From assembly GCF_002879535.1 (NCBI RefSeq), contig NZ_PNOT02000061.1:32620-96619 (forward strand): DNA of 64,000 nucleotides, given 5' to 3'. This stretch comes from Mesorhizobium intechi. Lineage in GTDB: Bacteria > Pseudomonadota > Alphaproteobacteria > Rhizobiales > Rhizobiaceae. Shown in pieces: positions 43,163-52,442 of this stretch (position 1 is the first letter of the stretch; the number at the start of each line of letters is the position of its first letter). The position numbers were made by a program, and so were the translations under genes. The notes beneath the pieces were generated by a model that was not told where the DNA came from, made no database searches, and saw only the letters and a program-made list of their open reading frames with translations.

Positions 43163-44068
43163 TTGATAGTCGTCGTCGGCTCGATCAATCTCGACCTTAT
43201 CGCCAAAGTCGACCGCTTGCCGAGCCCCGGCGAGACGGTGAGCGGTTCCGGTTTCTCGACGGCGCCTGGCGGCAAGGGCGCCAACCAGGCGCTGGCCGCC
43301 GCGCGCGCCGGCGTCCCGGTGCGCATGGTCGGTGCCGTCGGCAAGGACAGTTTCGCCGGCGAGGCGCTGGCATTGCTGCGCGAGGCCAAGGTCGACCTGT
43401 CGGGCGTGGGCGAAACCTTTGCCTCGACCGGAACGGCTTTGATCATGGTCGGTGCCGATGGCGAGAACATCATCGCCGTGGTCCCCGGCGCCAATGCGTC
43501 CGTGGTGCCCGGCGACCTTTCCAAGGCCTTCCTGAAAAAGGGCGACGTCGTGCTGCTCCAGCACGAGATCCCGCTGGCCACCGTCGATGCGGCGCTCGAC
43601 CAGGCGCGGGCCGCCGGCGCTGTCACCGTGCTCAACACCGCTCCTTTCCAGGCCGATGCGGCGGCTTTCCTCGGCAAGGCCGATTATGCCGTCGCCAACG
43701 AGACCGAGTTCGACCTCTATGGCGAGGCGCTGGCGCTGAACGGCCGCGACCGTGCCGCACGCATGCGCGACTTCGCCGCGAAAACCGGCCGCGCCATCGT
43801 CGTCACCCTCGGCGGCGACGGGGTCATGGCGGCGACGCCGAGCGATTTCCTGACCGTTGCGGCCATGAAGATCACGCCCGTCGACACCGTCGGCGCCGGC
43901 GACACCTTTTGCGGCTACTTCGCTGCCAGCCTTTCGGCCGGCATGGCGCTCGACAAGGCACTGGCGCGTGCCGCTACGGCCGGCTCGCTGGCATGTCTGA
44001 AACCCGGTGCCCAGCCGTCGATCCCGCTGGCCAAGGATGTCGATCAGGCCTTGCAGGAAGTCAGCTGA
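43163..44068 (+). CDS. rbsK: ribokinase
   Basis: A 301-residue PfkB-family sugar kinase with ribokinase motifs: VVVGSINLDLIAKVDRLPSPGETVSG at the start, the PfkB signature GGKGANQALAAARAG, and the C-terminal active-site VDTVGAGDTFCGYFAAS with the catalytic Asp. It phosphorylates ribose, for example that released by nucleoside hydrolases (one is encoded at 46451-47395). The start is TTG 43163 preceded by AGGGAGG. The amidase gene follows one base after its stop, suggesting one transcript. Confidence 0.92.
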   Translation: MIVVVGSINLDLIAKVDRLPSPGETVSGSGFSTAPGGKGANQALAAARAGVPVRMVGAVGKDSFAGEALALLREAKVDLSGVGETFASTGTALIMVGADGENIIAVVPGANASVVPGDLSKAFLKKGDVVLLQHEIPLATVDAALDQARAAGAVTVLNTAPFQADAAAFLGKADYAVANETEFDLYGEALALNGRDRAARMRDFAAKTGRAIVVTLGGDGVMAATPSDFLTVAAMKITPVDTVGAGDTFCGYFAASLSAGMALDKALARAATAGSLACLKPGAQPSIPLAKDVDQALQEVS

Positions 44069-44069
44069 A

Positions 44070-45515
44070 ATGATGCGCCCCGAGACGAAACACGCCGTGC
44101 CGCCGGCCGGCGATATCTGCCGCCTGTCCGCCGTCGAGCTTGCCGGCGCCATTCGCCGCAGGAAACTGTCCGTGCGCGAGGTGGTGACGGCCTTCCTCGA
44201 CCGCATCGAAGCGGTCAACCCGCTGGTCAACGCCATCGTCTCGTTGCGCGATCGCGGCGATATCCTGCGCGAGGCCGATGCAGCCGATGCCGGGCAGGCG
44301 AACGAAACCGGGACGCTCTTCGGCCTGCCCATCGCCATCAAGGATCTCGCCTCGACGACCGGGCTCAGGACCTCCTTCGGCTCGCCGATCTTCGCCGATT
44401 TCGTGCCGCAGGAAGACGATTTCTTCGTCGAGCGCATCCGCAACGCCGGCGCCATCATTATCGGCAAGACCAATGTTCCCGAATTCGGGCTCGGCTCCAA
44501 CACCTACAACAATGTCTTCGGGCCGACGCTGAACGCCTTCGATCCAGCCCTCACCGCCGGCGGTTCGAGCGGCGGTGCAGCGGTGGCGCTGGCGCTCGAC
44601 ATGGTGCCCGTCGCCGATGGCAGCGACTTCGGCGGCTCGCTGCGCAATCCCGCAGGATGGAACAATGTCTATGGTTTCCGGCCGTCGCAAGGGCTTGTGC
44701 CTGCCGGACCCGATCTTGAGGTCTTCCATGCGCAGATGGGCGTCGAGGGCCCGATGGCCCGCAACGTCGCCGACATGGCGCTGCTGCTCGACGTGCAGGC
44801 GGGCTACCATCCGCAAGCGCCCCTGTCCTATGAGAAACCGGGTTCCTTCCTCGAAGGGCTTGCATCGCCCTCGACCGGCGGCCGCATCGCCTGGCTCGGC
44901 GATCTCGGCGGCCATCTGCCGATCGAAGCGGGCATTCTCGACCTGTGCCAGGCGGCACTCGGCCGGTTCGCCGACCAGTCCTTCGCCGTTGAACCATTGC
45001 TGCCGGACTTCGACTTCGAAGCGCTGTGGCAGGCCTTCGTGACGCTGCGCCAGGCCAGCAGTGGCTGCGCCCTCAAGGTCCACTACGACGATCCCTCCAG
45101 ACGCGGCCTCCTGAAGCCGGAAGCCCTCTGGGAAATCGAGAACGCCATGCGGCTGACGGCACCGCAGATCCGCGCGGCCTCGGTCGTGCGCACCTCATGG
45201 CATCGGATGTTGCTGTCGATCTTCGACCGCTTCGATCTGATCGCCCTGCCCACCGCGCAGGTCTTCCCTTTCGAGGTCGGCACGCACTGGCCAAGCGTGG
45301 TCGCGGGACGGTCGATGGACAGCTATCACCGCTGGATGCAGGTTTCCGCCTTCGCAACGCTTGGCGGCTGCCCGGCGGTTAATGTACCGGTCGGCTTCGA
45401 CGACATGGGCCGGCCGATGGGCATGCAGTTGATCGGCCGGCCGCGCGGCGACCTCGCGGTGCTGAGGGCGGCCGCCGCCTATGAGACGACACTGCCTTGG
45501 CCTGCCGGCGCCTGA
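44070..45515 (+). CDS. amidase signature family protein
   Basis: A 481-residue amidase-signature protein. The catalytic triad context is present: GLPIAIKDLASTTGL with the Lys, TAGGSSGGAAVALAL with the cis-Ser, and DFGGSLRNPAGWNNVYGFRPS with the nucleophile Ser. The C-terminal GCPAVNVPVGFDDMGRPMGMQLIG is typical. The substrate could be an aliphatic or aryl amide. It is not the GatA of the transamidosome on the evidence of context. Its start is adjacent to the ribokinase stop, so the two are probably co-transcribed. Confidence 0.9.
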   Translation: MMRPETKHAVPPAGDICRLSAVELAGAIRRRKLSVREVVTAFLDRIEAVNPLVNAIVSLRDRGDILREADAADAGQANETGTLFGLPIAIKDLASTTGLRTSFGSPIFADFVPQEDDFFVERIRNAGAIIIGKTNVPEFGLGSNTYNNVFGPTLNAFDPALTAGGSSGGAAVALALDMVPVADGSDFGGSLRNPAGWNNVYGFRPSQGLVPAGPDLEVFHAQMGVEGPMARNVADMALLLDVQAGYHPQAPLSYEKPGSFLEGLASPSTGGRIAWLGDLGGHLPIEAGILDLCQAALGRFADQSFAVEPLLPDFDFEALWQAFVTLRQASSGCALKVHYDDPSRRGLLKPEALWEIENAMRLTAPQIRAASVVRTSWHRMLLSIFDRFDLIALPTAQVFPFEVGTHWPSVVAGRSMDSYHRWMQVSAFATLGGCPAVNVPVGFDDMGRPMGMQLIGRPRGDLAVLRAAAAYETTLPWPAGA

Positions 45516-45621
45516 CGCGCGTGCAAAGGCCCGGCTTTTCGTCTCTGGCTTGCGCAGAGGCCGCCGCCATGCATTGATTGCCGCCCGCCACGCCGCATTG
45601 GCGGCATTTTGAGGAAAAATC

Positions 45622-46236
45622 ATGTCGCTGGAACTCTACGCCGCCTATGTTCTCGCCTGCATCGTCATCATCCTGGTGCCGGGACCGACCGTCACGCTGA
45701 TCATCGCCAACAGCATCCGCCATGGAACCCGCGCCGGCCTGGCCAATGTCGCGGGCACGCAGGCCGGGCTTGCCATCATGATCGCCATCGTCGGCATCGG
45801 CCTCAACACGCTGATCGCGGGCATGGGCCACTGGTTTGAATGGGTCAGGCTGATCGGCGCCGCCTACCTGATCTGGATGGGCGTGCAGATGTTCCGTTCC
45901 AAGGGCACGCTGAATGCCGACGGAACGGCGAGAAAGCCGCGCGGCGGCTTCTTCCTGCAGGGCCTGCTGGTGGCGCTCAGCAATCCCAAGACCCTGGTGT
46001 TCTTCGGCGCCTTCTTCCCGCAGTTCATCGCGCCGCAAGGCAATTATTCGTTGCAAATCGCCGTCATGGGCCTCACCGCCATGATCTTCGCCGCCATATC
46101 GGATTCGACCTACGCGCTCGCCGCCGGCCGCGCAGGGCGCCTGCTGTCGGCCAGCCGCATCAAGCTCATGTCCAGGATCAGCGGCAGCTTCCTCGTCGGC
46201 GGCGGCCTCTGGCTGGCGTTTTCGAGATCGAAGTAA
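45622..46236 (+). CDS. LysE family translocator (RhtB-like exporter)
   Basis: A 204-residue membrane protein with about six hydrophobic segments and the LysE/RhtB signature VPGPTVTLIIANSIRHGTRAGLANVAGTQAG near residue 15, followed by WVRLIGAAYLIWMGVQMF and the conserved LLVALSNPKTLVFFGAFFPQFI. It exports amino acids or their derivatives. GAGGAAAAATC precedes ATG 45622. It stands alone, 106 bp after the amidase gene, with the convergent nucleoside hydrolase downstream. Confidence 0.9.
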   Translation: MSLELYAAYVLACIVIILVPGPTVTLIIANSIRHGTRAGLANVAGTQAGLAIMIAIVGIGLNTLIAGMGHWFEWVRLIGAAYLIWMGVQMFRSKGTLNADGTARKPRGGFFLQGLLVALSNPKTLVFFGAFFPQFIAPQGNYSLQIAVMGLTAMIFAAISDSTYALAAGRAGRLLSASRIKLMSRISGSFLVGGGLWLAFSRSK

Positions 46237-46395
46237 CTGCGTCAATCGCCTTTTTTGCAGCGACATATCGAAGTGCCTCGACTGTACGCCTTCATACGAC
46301 GACACGCGGATATCGATTGACGACGATGTCAGCCGACCGCATCTTGTCGGCTCGCTCATTCCCATTGAGCGGCAACATCACAAGCAGGGCGCCGA

Positions 46396-46419
46396 CACCC
46401 ATCGACTGCTCGATGGGTG
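46396..46419. terminator. perfect hairpin between convergent genes
   Basis: CACCCATCGA (46396-46405) pairs exactly with TCGATGGGTG (46410-46419) around CTGC. It lies between the LysE-type gene and the end of the nucleoside hydrolase gene. No T run follows on either strand, so it may be a weak or Rho-assisted terminator. Confidence 0.45.
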
Positions 46420-46450
46420 AAGACGCGTGCTCACGAAGTGTGCTCTGACG

Positions 46451-47395
46451 TCAGTTGAGCCGCCCGAGCCGCTCGACCAGCAGCGCGAAGAAGCCGTCAT
46501 GGTCGATGTCGCGCATCACCATGGCGTTCTTTTCCCGCCTGGTGACGCCCCACCAGTCGATCACGGTCATGCCCATGGTCAGTTCCGAGGCGGTCTCCAC
46601 GCTGACATTGCAGTTGCGGCCCTTGAACAGTTCCGGCTTCAAGAGATAGGCGATGACGCAGGGGTCGTGCAGCGGGCCGCCATCGGTGCCGTACTTGCCC
46701 TCGTCGTAGCGCTCGAAGAATTCCAGCATCTCGGCGGTCGCGATGCCGACCTTGGTGCCGAGCGCGCGAAAGGCCTGCGTGCGCTTGGTGGTAGTCAACG
46801 CCTTGTGGGTGACGTCGAGCGGCATCATCACGATCGGGATGCCGGACTTGAACACCAGATCAGCGGCCTGCGGATCGACATAGATATTGAATTCGGCCGC
46901 CGGCGTGACGTTGCCGCCCTCGAAGAAGCCGCCGCCCATCAGCACGATTTCCTTGATGCGCGGCGCGATTCTCGGCTCGCGAATCAGCGCCAGCGCGACG
47001 TTGGTCAGCGGCCCGAGCGGGCAGAGCGTGATGGTGCCGCTTTCTTCCTTCATCAGCGTCTCGACGATGAAGTCGACGGCATACTGCTCCTGCAGTTTCA
47101 TCGTCGGTTCGGGCAACTGCGGGCCGTTGAGACCAGTCTTGCCATGCACTTCCTCGGCGGTGACCAGTGTGCGCGCCAAAGGACGGATGGCGCCGGCATA
47201 GACCTTGACCTCCGGGCGACCGGCCAGTTCGCAGATCTTGCGGGCATTCTTCTCGGTAAGCTTCAGCGGCACGTTGCCGGCAACGGCGGTGATGCCGGCG
47301 ATCTCCAGTTCGCTGCTGCCGAGCGCCAAGAGAATGGCGACGGCATCGTCCTGGCCGGGATCGGTGTCGATGATGATCTTGCGGGGTTGGGGCAT
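46451..47395 (-). CDS. inosine-uridine-preferring nucleoside hydrolase family protein
   Basis: A 314-residue protein with the nucleoside hydrolase N-terminal calcium-binding motif KIIIDTDPGQDDAVAILLAL (residues 6-25), the VAGNVPL segment, LCPLGPLTNVALAL, VLMGGGFFEGGNVTPAAEFN and the later PLHDPCVIAYLL with the second metal/catalytic region. It hydrolyses the N-glycosidic bond of ribonucleosides to base plus ribose, feeding the ribokinase encoded nearby. AAGGAA lies upstream of ATG 47395. It is divergent from hsp20. Confidence 0.93.
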   Translation of the reverse strand: MPQPRKIIIDTDPGQDDAVAILLALGSSELEIAGITAVAGNVPLKLTEKNARKICELAGRPEVKVYAGAIRPLARTLVTAEEVHGKTGLNGPQLPEPTMKLQEQYAVDFIVETLMKEESGTITLCPLGPLTNVALALIREPRIAPRIKEIVLMGGGFFEGGNVTPAAEFNIYVDPQAADLVFKSGIPIVMMPLDVTHKALTTTKRTQAFRALGTKVGIATAEMLEFFERYDEGKYGTDGGPLHDPCVIAYLLKPELFKGRNCNVSVETASELTMGMTVIDWWGVTRREKNAMVMRDIDHDGFFALLVERLGRLN

Positions 47396-47553
47396 TTCAA
47401 TTCCTTGTTTGGGAGGCCGTGAGCTCACCGGATCGATCGCACACTGAAGGGCGACCGCAGGGCTTCTCCTTGCATCCGCGCGTCGTTTCAAGCGCCATGT
47501 CGATTATTCCTGTGAGTCCAAGGCCTGGTCTTTTTGGGCGGGTCTTGTGGTGG

Positions 47554-47582
47554 CTTGAACTTGGTCTCGGGGCGGACCATAT
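47554..47582 (+). promoter_or_regulatory. sigma-32 (RpoH)-type promoter for hsp20
   Basis: CTTGAA at 47554-47559 and CCATAT at 47577-47582 are separated by 17 bases, matching the alphaproteobacterial RpoH consensus (CTTGAA, then C-C/T-A-T-n-T). Transcription would begin near 47590, just ahead of the thermometer hairpins. Confidence 0.65.
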
Positions 47583-47589
47583 CAAGGCC

Positions 47590-47650
47590 ATCGGGAAAAA
47601 TGCCATCCGGGTTTTTCCAGTTTATGTCGCTCTTGAGAGGACAGTGTAAC
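47590..47650 (+). promoter_or_regulatory. ROSE-like RNA thermometer in the hsp20 leader
   Basis: Two hairpins precede the ATG. The first pairs GGAAAAA (47594-47600) with TTTTTCC (47612-47618). The second, 47626-47642, folds GTCGCTC against GAGAGGAC with G47629 bulged, placing the UCGCU motif opposite the AGGA Shine-Dalgarno. This is the UYGCU/AGGA core of ROSE thermometers that repress small heat-shock genes in rhizobia at normal temperature. The Shine-Dalgarno lies 9 bases from ATG 47651. Confidence 0.75.
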
Positions 47651-48076
47651 ATGAGCCGAATGACGCCTTTCTCCAGCCCGCTTCTCCTTGGTTTCGACGC
47701 CATGGAAAAGACCTTGGAGCGCCTGGCGAAATCCGGTGACAGCTACCCTCCCTATAACATCGAGCGCCTCAGCGGCACCGACGGCAAGGCCGAAAGGCTG
47801 CGCATCACGCTCGCCGTCGCCGGCTTCGCCGAAAGCGATCTCGATGTGACGACGGAGGAAAACCAGCTGGTCGTGCGCGGTCGTCAGACCGACGACACCG
47901 AGCGCGAATTCCTTCATCGCGGCATTGCCGCGCGCCAGTTCCAGCGCTGTTTCGTGCTGGCCGACGGCATGCGGGTGATCGCGGCGGAGCTGAAGAACGG
48001 CCTTTTGTCGATCGACCTCGATCGGCCGGAGTCCGAACGGCTGGTACGGAAAATAAATATATCGGTGAAAGACTGA
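47651..48076 (+). CDS. Hsp20/alpha-crystallin family small heat-shock protein
   Basis: A 141-residue protein with an N-terminal region (TPFSSPLLLGFDAMEKTLERL, typical of rhizobial class A/B small Hsps) and an alpha-crystallin domain at about residues 35-130: YPPYNIERLS, LRITLAVAGFAESDLDVTTEENQLVVRG, FLHRGIAARQFQRCFVLADGM and AELKNGLLSIDL. It holds unfolding proteins during heat stress. The upstream promoter and leader indicate dual control by sigma-32 and temperature. A DUF1150 gene follows, a common rhizobial pair. Confidence 0.93.
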   Translation: MSRMTPFSSPLLLGFDAMEKTLERLAKSGDSYPPYNIERLSGTDGKAERLRITLAVAGFAESDLDVTTEENQLVVRGRQTDDTEREFLHRGIAARQFQRCFVLADGMRVIAAELKNGLLSIDLDRPESERLVRKINISVKD

Positions 48077-48140
48077 TCTTTACCGATGGCTCTCATGCGG
48101 GATGGCCTTGAGCGGCGTCCTCGCGCCAAGGAGGCTTGAA

Positions 48141-48398
48141 ATGACCAGAACTGACGAGAATATCACCATGACCAGCGGTGAATTCGCCCATCTCGGCGAA
48201 GGCTCGGTCGCTTATCTGCGCAAGGTCTCGAGCGATGAGTTGCTCGGCCGCTTCCCCAACATCGGTGAAATCGCGCCCGGCCTGGAACTGTGGGCGCTGT
48301 TTGCCGCCAATGGCCAGCCGATCCTGCTTTCCGACGCGCGTGACCGCGCGCTGGCCGGCGCCATGGAAAACGACCTGACCACCGTCGCCATTCACTAA
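48141..48398 (+). CDS. DUF1150 family protein
   Basis: An 85-residue protein matching DUF1150: TSGEFAHLGEGSVAYLRKVSSDEL, then GLELWALFAANGQPILLSDARDRALAGA and a terminal TTVAIH. The family usually lies directly behind hsp20 in alphaproteobacteria, suggesting a role in the heat response, though none is demonstrated here. ATG 48141 has AAGGAGG upstream; an earlier frame start at 48102 is less likely. It is probably transcribed with hsp20, 64 bp apart, and is followed by a terminator. Confidence 0.88.
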   Translation: MTRTDENITMTSGEFAHLGEGSVAYLRKVSSDELLGRFPNIGEIAPGLELWALFAANGQPILLSDARDRALAGAMENDLTTVAIH

Positions 48399-48422
48399 AG
48401 GCGACCGGTTGGCTGAAACGAA

Positions 48423-48445
48423 AAGGGCCGCTCGCGGCGGCCCTT
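48423..48445. terminator. bidirectional terminator between DUF1150 gene and ptsN
   Basis: AAGGGCCGC (48423-48431) pairs perfectly with GCGGCCCTT (48437-48445) around TCGCG. The stem is followed by TTGG on the plus strand and preceded by an A run that becomes a short T run on the minus strand, so it could serve both converging genes. Confidence 0.65.
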
Positions 48446-48469
48446 GGCAGGCATTTTCAAAATACAGCT

Positions 48470-48934
48470 TCAGGCGGCGTGCGAGGCCTGCGTGTCCGAC
48501 AACAGCGCGTGGATCGCCGCGGCGTCGCGCGTCCCCCTGATCTTGGCTACCGTGTCGGCGTCGCGCAGCACGCGCGCGATGCGCGACAAGGCCTTCAGAT
48601 GATCGGCGCCCGCCCCTTCAGGCGCCAGAAGCAGAAACACCAGATCGACAGGCTGGTCGTCCAGCGACTCGAAATCGACCGGCGTTTCCAGCCGCGCGAA
48701 AACACCGGCGATGCGCTTCACCCCGGCGAGCTTGCCATGCGGAATGGCGATGCCATTGCCGACACCCGTCGAGCCAAGCCGCTCACGCTGCAGGATGGTG
48801 TCGAACACTTCCCGCTCCGGAATGCCCGAAATCGCCGCCGCCCGTTCGGAAAGCAATTGCAGAAGCTGCTTCTTGGAGTTCGCCTTCAACGCCGGCAAAA
48901 TCGCCGGAACGCTGATAAGATCGCTCAGATCCAT
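48470..48934 (-). CDS. ptsN: PTS IIA-like nitrogen-regulatory protein PtsN (EIIA-Ntr)
   Basis: A 154-residue EIIA domain with the phosphorylatable His in GSTGVGNGIAIPHGKL at about residue 66 and the downstream VDLVFLLLAPEGAGADHLKALSRIARVL. It receives phosphate from the NPr/EI-Ntr chain and in rhizobia regulates transport and metabolism rather than sugar uptake. It ends the lptC-lptA-lptB-rpoN-hpf-ptsN series, the conserved order in proteobacteria. Confidence 0.95.
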   Translation of the reverse strand: MDLSDLISVPAILPALKANSKKQLLQLLSERAAAISGIPEREVFDTILQRERLGSTGVGNGIAIPHGKLAGVKRIAGVFARLETPVDFESLDDQPVDLVFLLLAPEGAGADHLKALSRIARVLRDADTVAKIRGTRDAAAIHALLSDTQASHAA

Positions 48935-48993
48935 GCTTGAAAATCCCTTGTTCGCCTGCCGTGGCCAGTCCCCACCCCTCGTGCGGCTGGCTT

Positions 48994-49578
48994 TTATCCC
49001 TGCGCGACCTTGGTCGTGGACGGGTCGATCCAGCCAATGTTTCCGTCGGGCCTGCGATAGACGATATTGAGATGGTCGGTTCCGGCGTTGCGGAAAACGA
49101 ACACCGGACTGTCCTTGGTATCGAGCTCGATGACCGCCGAGGCCACCGACATGGTCTTCAGCGTCAGGGTCGATTCGGCAACGATGGCCGGCGCGAAATC
49201 CTCCGGGATCTCCTCGTCGTCATCGGCGAGCGGCGCCATCACCGTATAGGCGATGTCGGTCATTTCGCCATTGGCGTTGCCCGAATTGTGCGATTTGAGA
49301 CGGCGCTTGTAGCGCCGAAGCCGGGTCTCCAGCCGATCGGCCGCGGCCTCGAAGGCCAGGGTCGGATCCTGGGCATCGCCCGTGGCCTGCAGCGAGGCGC
49401 CGGAATCCAGCCGGATCATGCAATCCGCCGAATAGCGCGAGCCCGATTTGATGACGGTGACGTGTCCCGCAAAGCCGCGATCGAAATATTTGCCGATCGC
49501 TTCGCCGACACGATCGTTGATGCGTGTGCGGAACGCATCGCCGATATCCATGTGTTTTCCCGATATGCGCAGATTCAT
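48994..49578 (-). CDS. hpf: ribosome hibernation promoting factor, long form
   Basis: A 194-residue protein with an N-terminal HPF/YfiA domain (NLRISGKHMDIGDAFRTRINDRV; FEAAADRLETRLRRYKRRLK) and a C-terminal dimerisation domain (VASAVIELDTKDSPVFVFRNAG; IVYRRPDGNIGWIDPS). The two-domain long form makes 100S ribosome dimers on its own, in contrast to the short gammaproteobacterial HPF. It is encoded between rpoN and ptsN, as in other alphaproteobacteria. ATG 49578. Confidence 0.95.
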   Translation of the reverse strand: MNLRISGKHMDIGDAFRTRINDRVGEAIGKYFDRGFAGHVTVIKSGSRYSADCMIRLDSGASLQATGDAQDPTLAFEAAADRLETRLRRYKRRLKSHNSGNANGEMTDIAYTVMAPLADDDEEIPEDFAPAIVAESTLTLKTMSVASAVIELDTKDSPVFVFRNAGTDHLNIVYRRPDGNIGWIDPSTTKVAQG

Positions 49579-49844
49579 CTGAAAACTGACCTTCCTTGCT
49601 CAGGCTTCAAACTTGCCCGAGTTTATACTCGTGATCCGTGCGCACAAGCTTTGCGGCGTCACTCGCGCCGATTTAAATCCGAACTTTCCGGTTGATCACA
49701 AGCCGCCTTTTTGACCGTCCCGAAGCCATTGTCGTGACGGACCATCCGCTAGCGGGCATCGGGCCCGTCTCATGCGGGCGGGCTTCTAGCCACTTCCCCG
49801 CGGCTTGTCAATGAAGCTCGAAAGCTGTGGAAAATCGCAGGCGC

Positions 49845-51371
49845 CTAGCGCCCGGCGCTGGCCAGCGCCCGTTTCTCGCGCCGGCGCTGCACGGAAGACG
49901 GAATATTCATGCCTTCCCGGTACTTGGCGACCGTGCGCCGGGCGATATCGACGCCGTTCTCCTTGAGCATGTCGACGATCGCGTCATCCGAAAGCACATC
50001 GACGGGTTTCTCCTCGTCGATCAGCTGCTTGATGCGGTCACGCACCGCTTCCGAGGAATGCGCGTCGCCGCCGCCCGACGCGGCGATCGAGGCGGTGAAG
50101 AAATAGCGCAGTTCGAACACGCCGCGCGGGGTCAGCATGTACTTGTTGGCGGTGACCCGGCTGACGGTCGATTCGTGCATGCCGATGGCGTCGGCCACCG
50201 TGCGCAAATTGAGCGGCTTCAGCTGGCGCACGCCGTGGACCAGGAACGCATCCTGCTGGCGCACGATTTCCGAGGCCACTTTGAGGATCGTCTTTGCCCG
50301 CTGGTCGAGGCTGCGCGTCAGCCAGTTGGCGTTCTGCAGGCATTCGGCCAGGAAATCCTTTTCCGCCTGGTTCTTCGCCTGCGGCGACACCTGGGCGAAA
50401 TAGATATGGTCGACCAGCACGCGCGGCAGCGTTTCGGCGTTGAGTTCGACGGTCCAGCTGCCGTCATTGGCCGCGCGCACCTCGACATCGGCGACGATGG
50501 CGTCGCTGGCGCCGCCCGAAAACGCCATGCCCGGGCGTGGATCGAGTGCCCGGATCTCAGCCAGCATGTCGAGCAGATCCTCCTCGTCGACGCCGCAGAT
50601 CCGCTTCAGAGTCTGGAAATCACGCCGTGCCAAGAGCTCGAGATTGGCGACCAGGGCCTTCATCGCCGGGTCGAGACGGTCGCGCGCCGCAAGCTGCAGC
50701 GAAAGACATTCAGCAAGATCGCGGGCGAACAGGCCGGTCGGCTCGAAGGTCTGGCACACCGCCAGCACCTTGGCCACGCTGGCTGCATCGATGCCCAGGC
50801 GCGCGGCGATCTCCTCCATATCAGCCCTGACATAGCCGGCCTCGTCCAGGCCATCGGCCAGTTCGCCTGCGATCAGCCGCGCCGCGGGATCGACGAAGGC
50901 GAGGGCGACCTGCTCGCCGACATGATCGCGCAAGGTGATGGCGCCCGACGCCATGTCGCCGGCGTCGAGCCCCTCGGACGAGGAGCCGCCGCCACTGCCT
51001 GAAGCCGATTTCCATTGCGCCGTCAGGTCGGGTCCGAGCCGCTCGCTGGTGCCGGGATCGTCGGGAAACAGGTTCTCCAGCGACGTATCGAGTTTTTCCG
51101 AGATCGCCTCGGCGCTCCACCCTGCCTCGTTCTCGAACCAGTCGCCCTCGGCGGCCGCTGGCGGCTCTGCCTCGATCTTCTGCGCCTGGTCGCTCGCGGC
51201 GTCATCCTGCGGCTCGGCGCGCTCCAGAAGCGGGTTGCGCTCGATCTCCTCGTCGATGAAGTGCTCAAGCTCGACATGGGTGAACTGCAGCAGCCGAATC
51301 GACTGCATCAGCTGCGGCGTCATCACCAGCGACTGAGACTGTCTGAGCTGAAGTTTCGCCGCCAACGCCAT
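49845..51371 (-). CDS. rpoN: RNA polymerase sigma-54 factor
   Basis: A 508-residue protein. The N-terminal activator-interaction region is Gln/Leu-rich (LQLRQSQSLVMTPQLMQSIRLLQ). An acidic region II follows, then the core-binding domain, and the C-terminus holds an HTH (ADAIGMHESTVSRVTANKY) and the RpoN box ARRTVAKYR, which reads the -24 element. It directs nitrogen, C4-dicarboxylate and, in symbionts, nif/fix promoters. Length is normal. It is downstream of lptB with a 252-bp gap that could hold its own promoter. Confidence 0.97.
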   Translation of the reverse strand: MALAAKLQLRQSQSLVMTPQLMQSIRLLQFTHVELEHFIDEEIERNPLLERAEPQDDAASDQAQKIEAEPPAAAEGDWFENEAGWSAEAISEKLDTSLENLFPDDPGTSERLGPDLTAQWKSASGSGGGSSSEGLDAGDMASGAITLRDHVGEQVALAFVDPAARLIAGELADGLDEAGYVRADMEEIAARLGIDAASVAKVLAVCQTFEPTGLFARDLAECLSLQLAARDRLDPAMKALVANLELLARRDFQTLKRICGVDEEDLLDMLAEIRALDPRPGMAFSGGASDAIVADVEVRAANDGSWTVELNAETLPRVLVDHIYFAQVSPQAKNQAEKDFLAECLQNANWLTRSLDQRAKTILKVASEIVRQQDAFLVHGVRQLKPLNLRTVADAIGMHESTVSRVTANKYMLTPRGVFELRYFFTASIAASGGGDAHSSEAVRDRIKQLIDEEKPVDVLSDDAIVDMLKENGVDIARRTVAKYREGMNIPSSVQRRREKRALASAGR

Positions 51372-51623
51372 GCTTCGGTTTCAAACGCCTCCTGTACGCG
51401 TCCGGGCCTTCCGAAATGAATTCGGCAGCCGGCCATACAAACTGGCCCGGCTTTTGCTTGTCAAGGCAAAGCCTAGCAAGAGCCGCTTACCGGAGCGTTA
51501 TCCCGGAGCAAAATCGCGAAAAATCAGCCCGCGGCACGCAAAAAATCGTGCCAGGAAACAAATTTCACGCCTGAGGCAAATTTCCGGAAACGGTCCTCCG
51601 CCCGGAATTGCATGAGAAAACGA

Positions 51624-52442
51624 TCAGAGCGTAAAGCCCTCGCCGAGGTAAAGCCGCCGCACATCCGGGTTCGCCACCACTTCATCGGCGCGGCCATGGG
51701 TCAGCACCTGGCCGGCATGGATGATGTAGGCACGGTCGATCAGCCCGAGGGTCTCGCGCACATTGTGGTCGGTGATGAGGACACCGATGCCGCGCGCCGT
51801 CAAATGGCGCACCAGTTGCTGGATATCGGCGACGGCGATCGGATCGATGCCGGCAAACGGCTCGTCGAGCAGCATGTAGGCCGGGCGCGTCGCCAGCGCG
51901 CGTGCGATTTCCAGGCGCCGCCGCTCGCCGCCGGAGAGCGACATGGATGGCGCCTTGCGCAGGTGGCTGATGTGGAATTCCTCGAGCAGTTCGTCAAGAT
52001 TGCGCTCGCGCGCATTGCGGTCCTTTTCGACCACTTCCAGCACGGCGCGGATATTCTGCTCGACATTGAGGCCTCGGAAGATCGATGCCTCCTGCGGCAG
52101 ATAGCCGATGCCGAGGCGCGCACGGCGGTACATCGGCATCGAGGTGACGTCGAAGCCGTCGATCTCGATCGTGCCTTCATCCACCGGCACCAGGCCGGTA
52201 ACCATGTAGAAACAGGTCGTCTTGCCGGCGCCATTGGGGCCAAGCAGGCCAACGGCCTCGCCGGCACGCACGCCAAGCGTGACGCCGCTGACGACCTTGC
52301 GACCCTTGTAGCTTTTGGTCAGGCCCTTGGCGATCAAGGTTCCCTTGAACTTCGTCTTGTCGACGGTGATCGTGGCCGGAGCCGAAACCTTGGCCGCGGC
52401 GCGTCCCGGAAGACGCGCCGTCAGCGATGACAGACTGGCCAT
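51624..52442 (-). CDS. lptB: LPS export ABC transporter ATP-binding protein
   Basis: A 272-residue ATPase: Walker [17 protein letters not shown] near residue 68, the Q-loop segment [13 protein letters not shown], signature [15 protein letters not shown], Walker [14 protein letters not shown] and the switch His in LITDHNVRE. An unusual polar N-terminal extension of about 35 residues ([20 protein letters not shown]) precedes the core. It powers extraction of LPS from the inner membrane with LptFG. Its ATG shares one base with the lptA stop (TGATG), so the two are coupled. ATG 52442 is preferred to TTG 52517. Confidence 0.95.
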   Translation of the reverse strand: MASLSSLTARLPGRAAAKVSAPATITVDKTKFKGTLIAKGLTKSYKGRKVVSGVTLGVRAGEAVGLLGPNGAGKTTCFYMVTGLVPVDEGTIEIDGFDVTSMPMYRRARLGIGYLPQEASIFRGLNVEQNIRAVLEVVEKDRNARERNLDELLEEFHISHLRKAPSMSLSGGERRRLEIARALATRPAYMLLDEPFAGIDPIAVADIQQLVRHLTARGIGVLITDHNVRETLGLIDRAYIIHAGQVLTHGRADEVVANPDVRRLYLGEGFTL

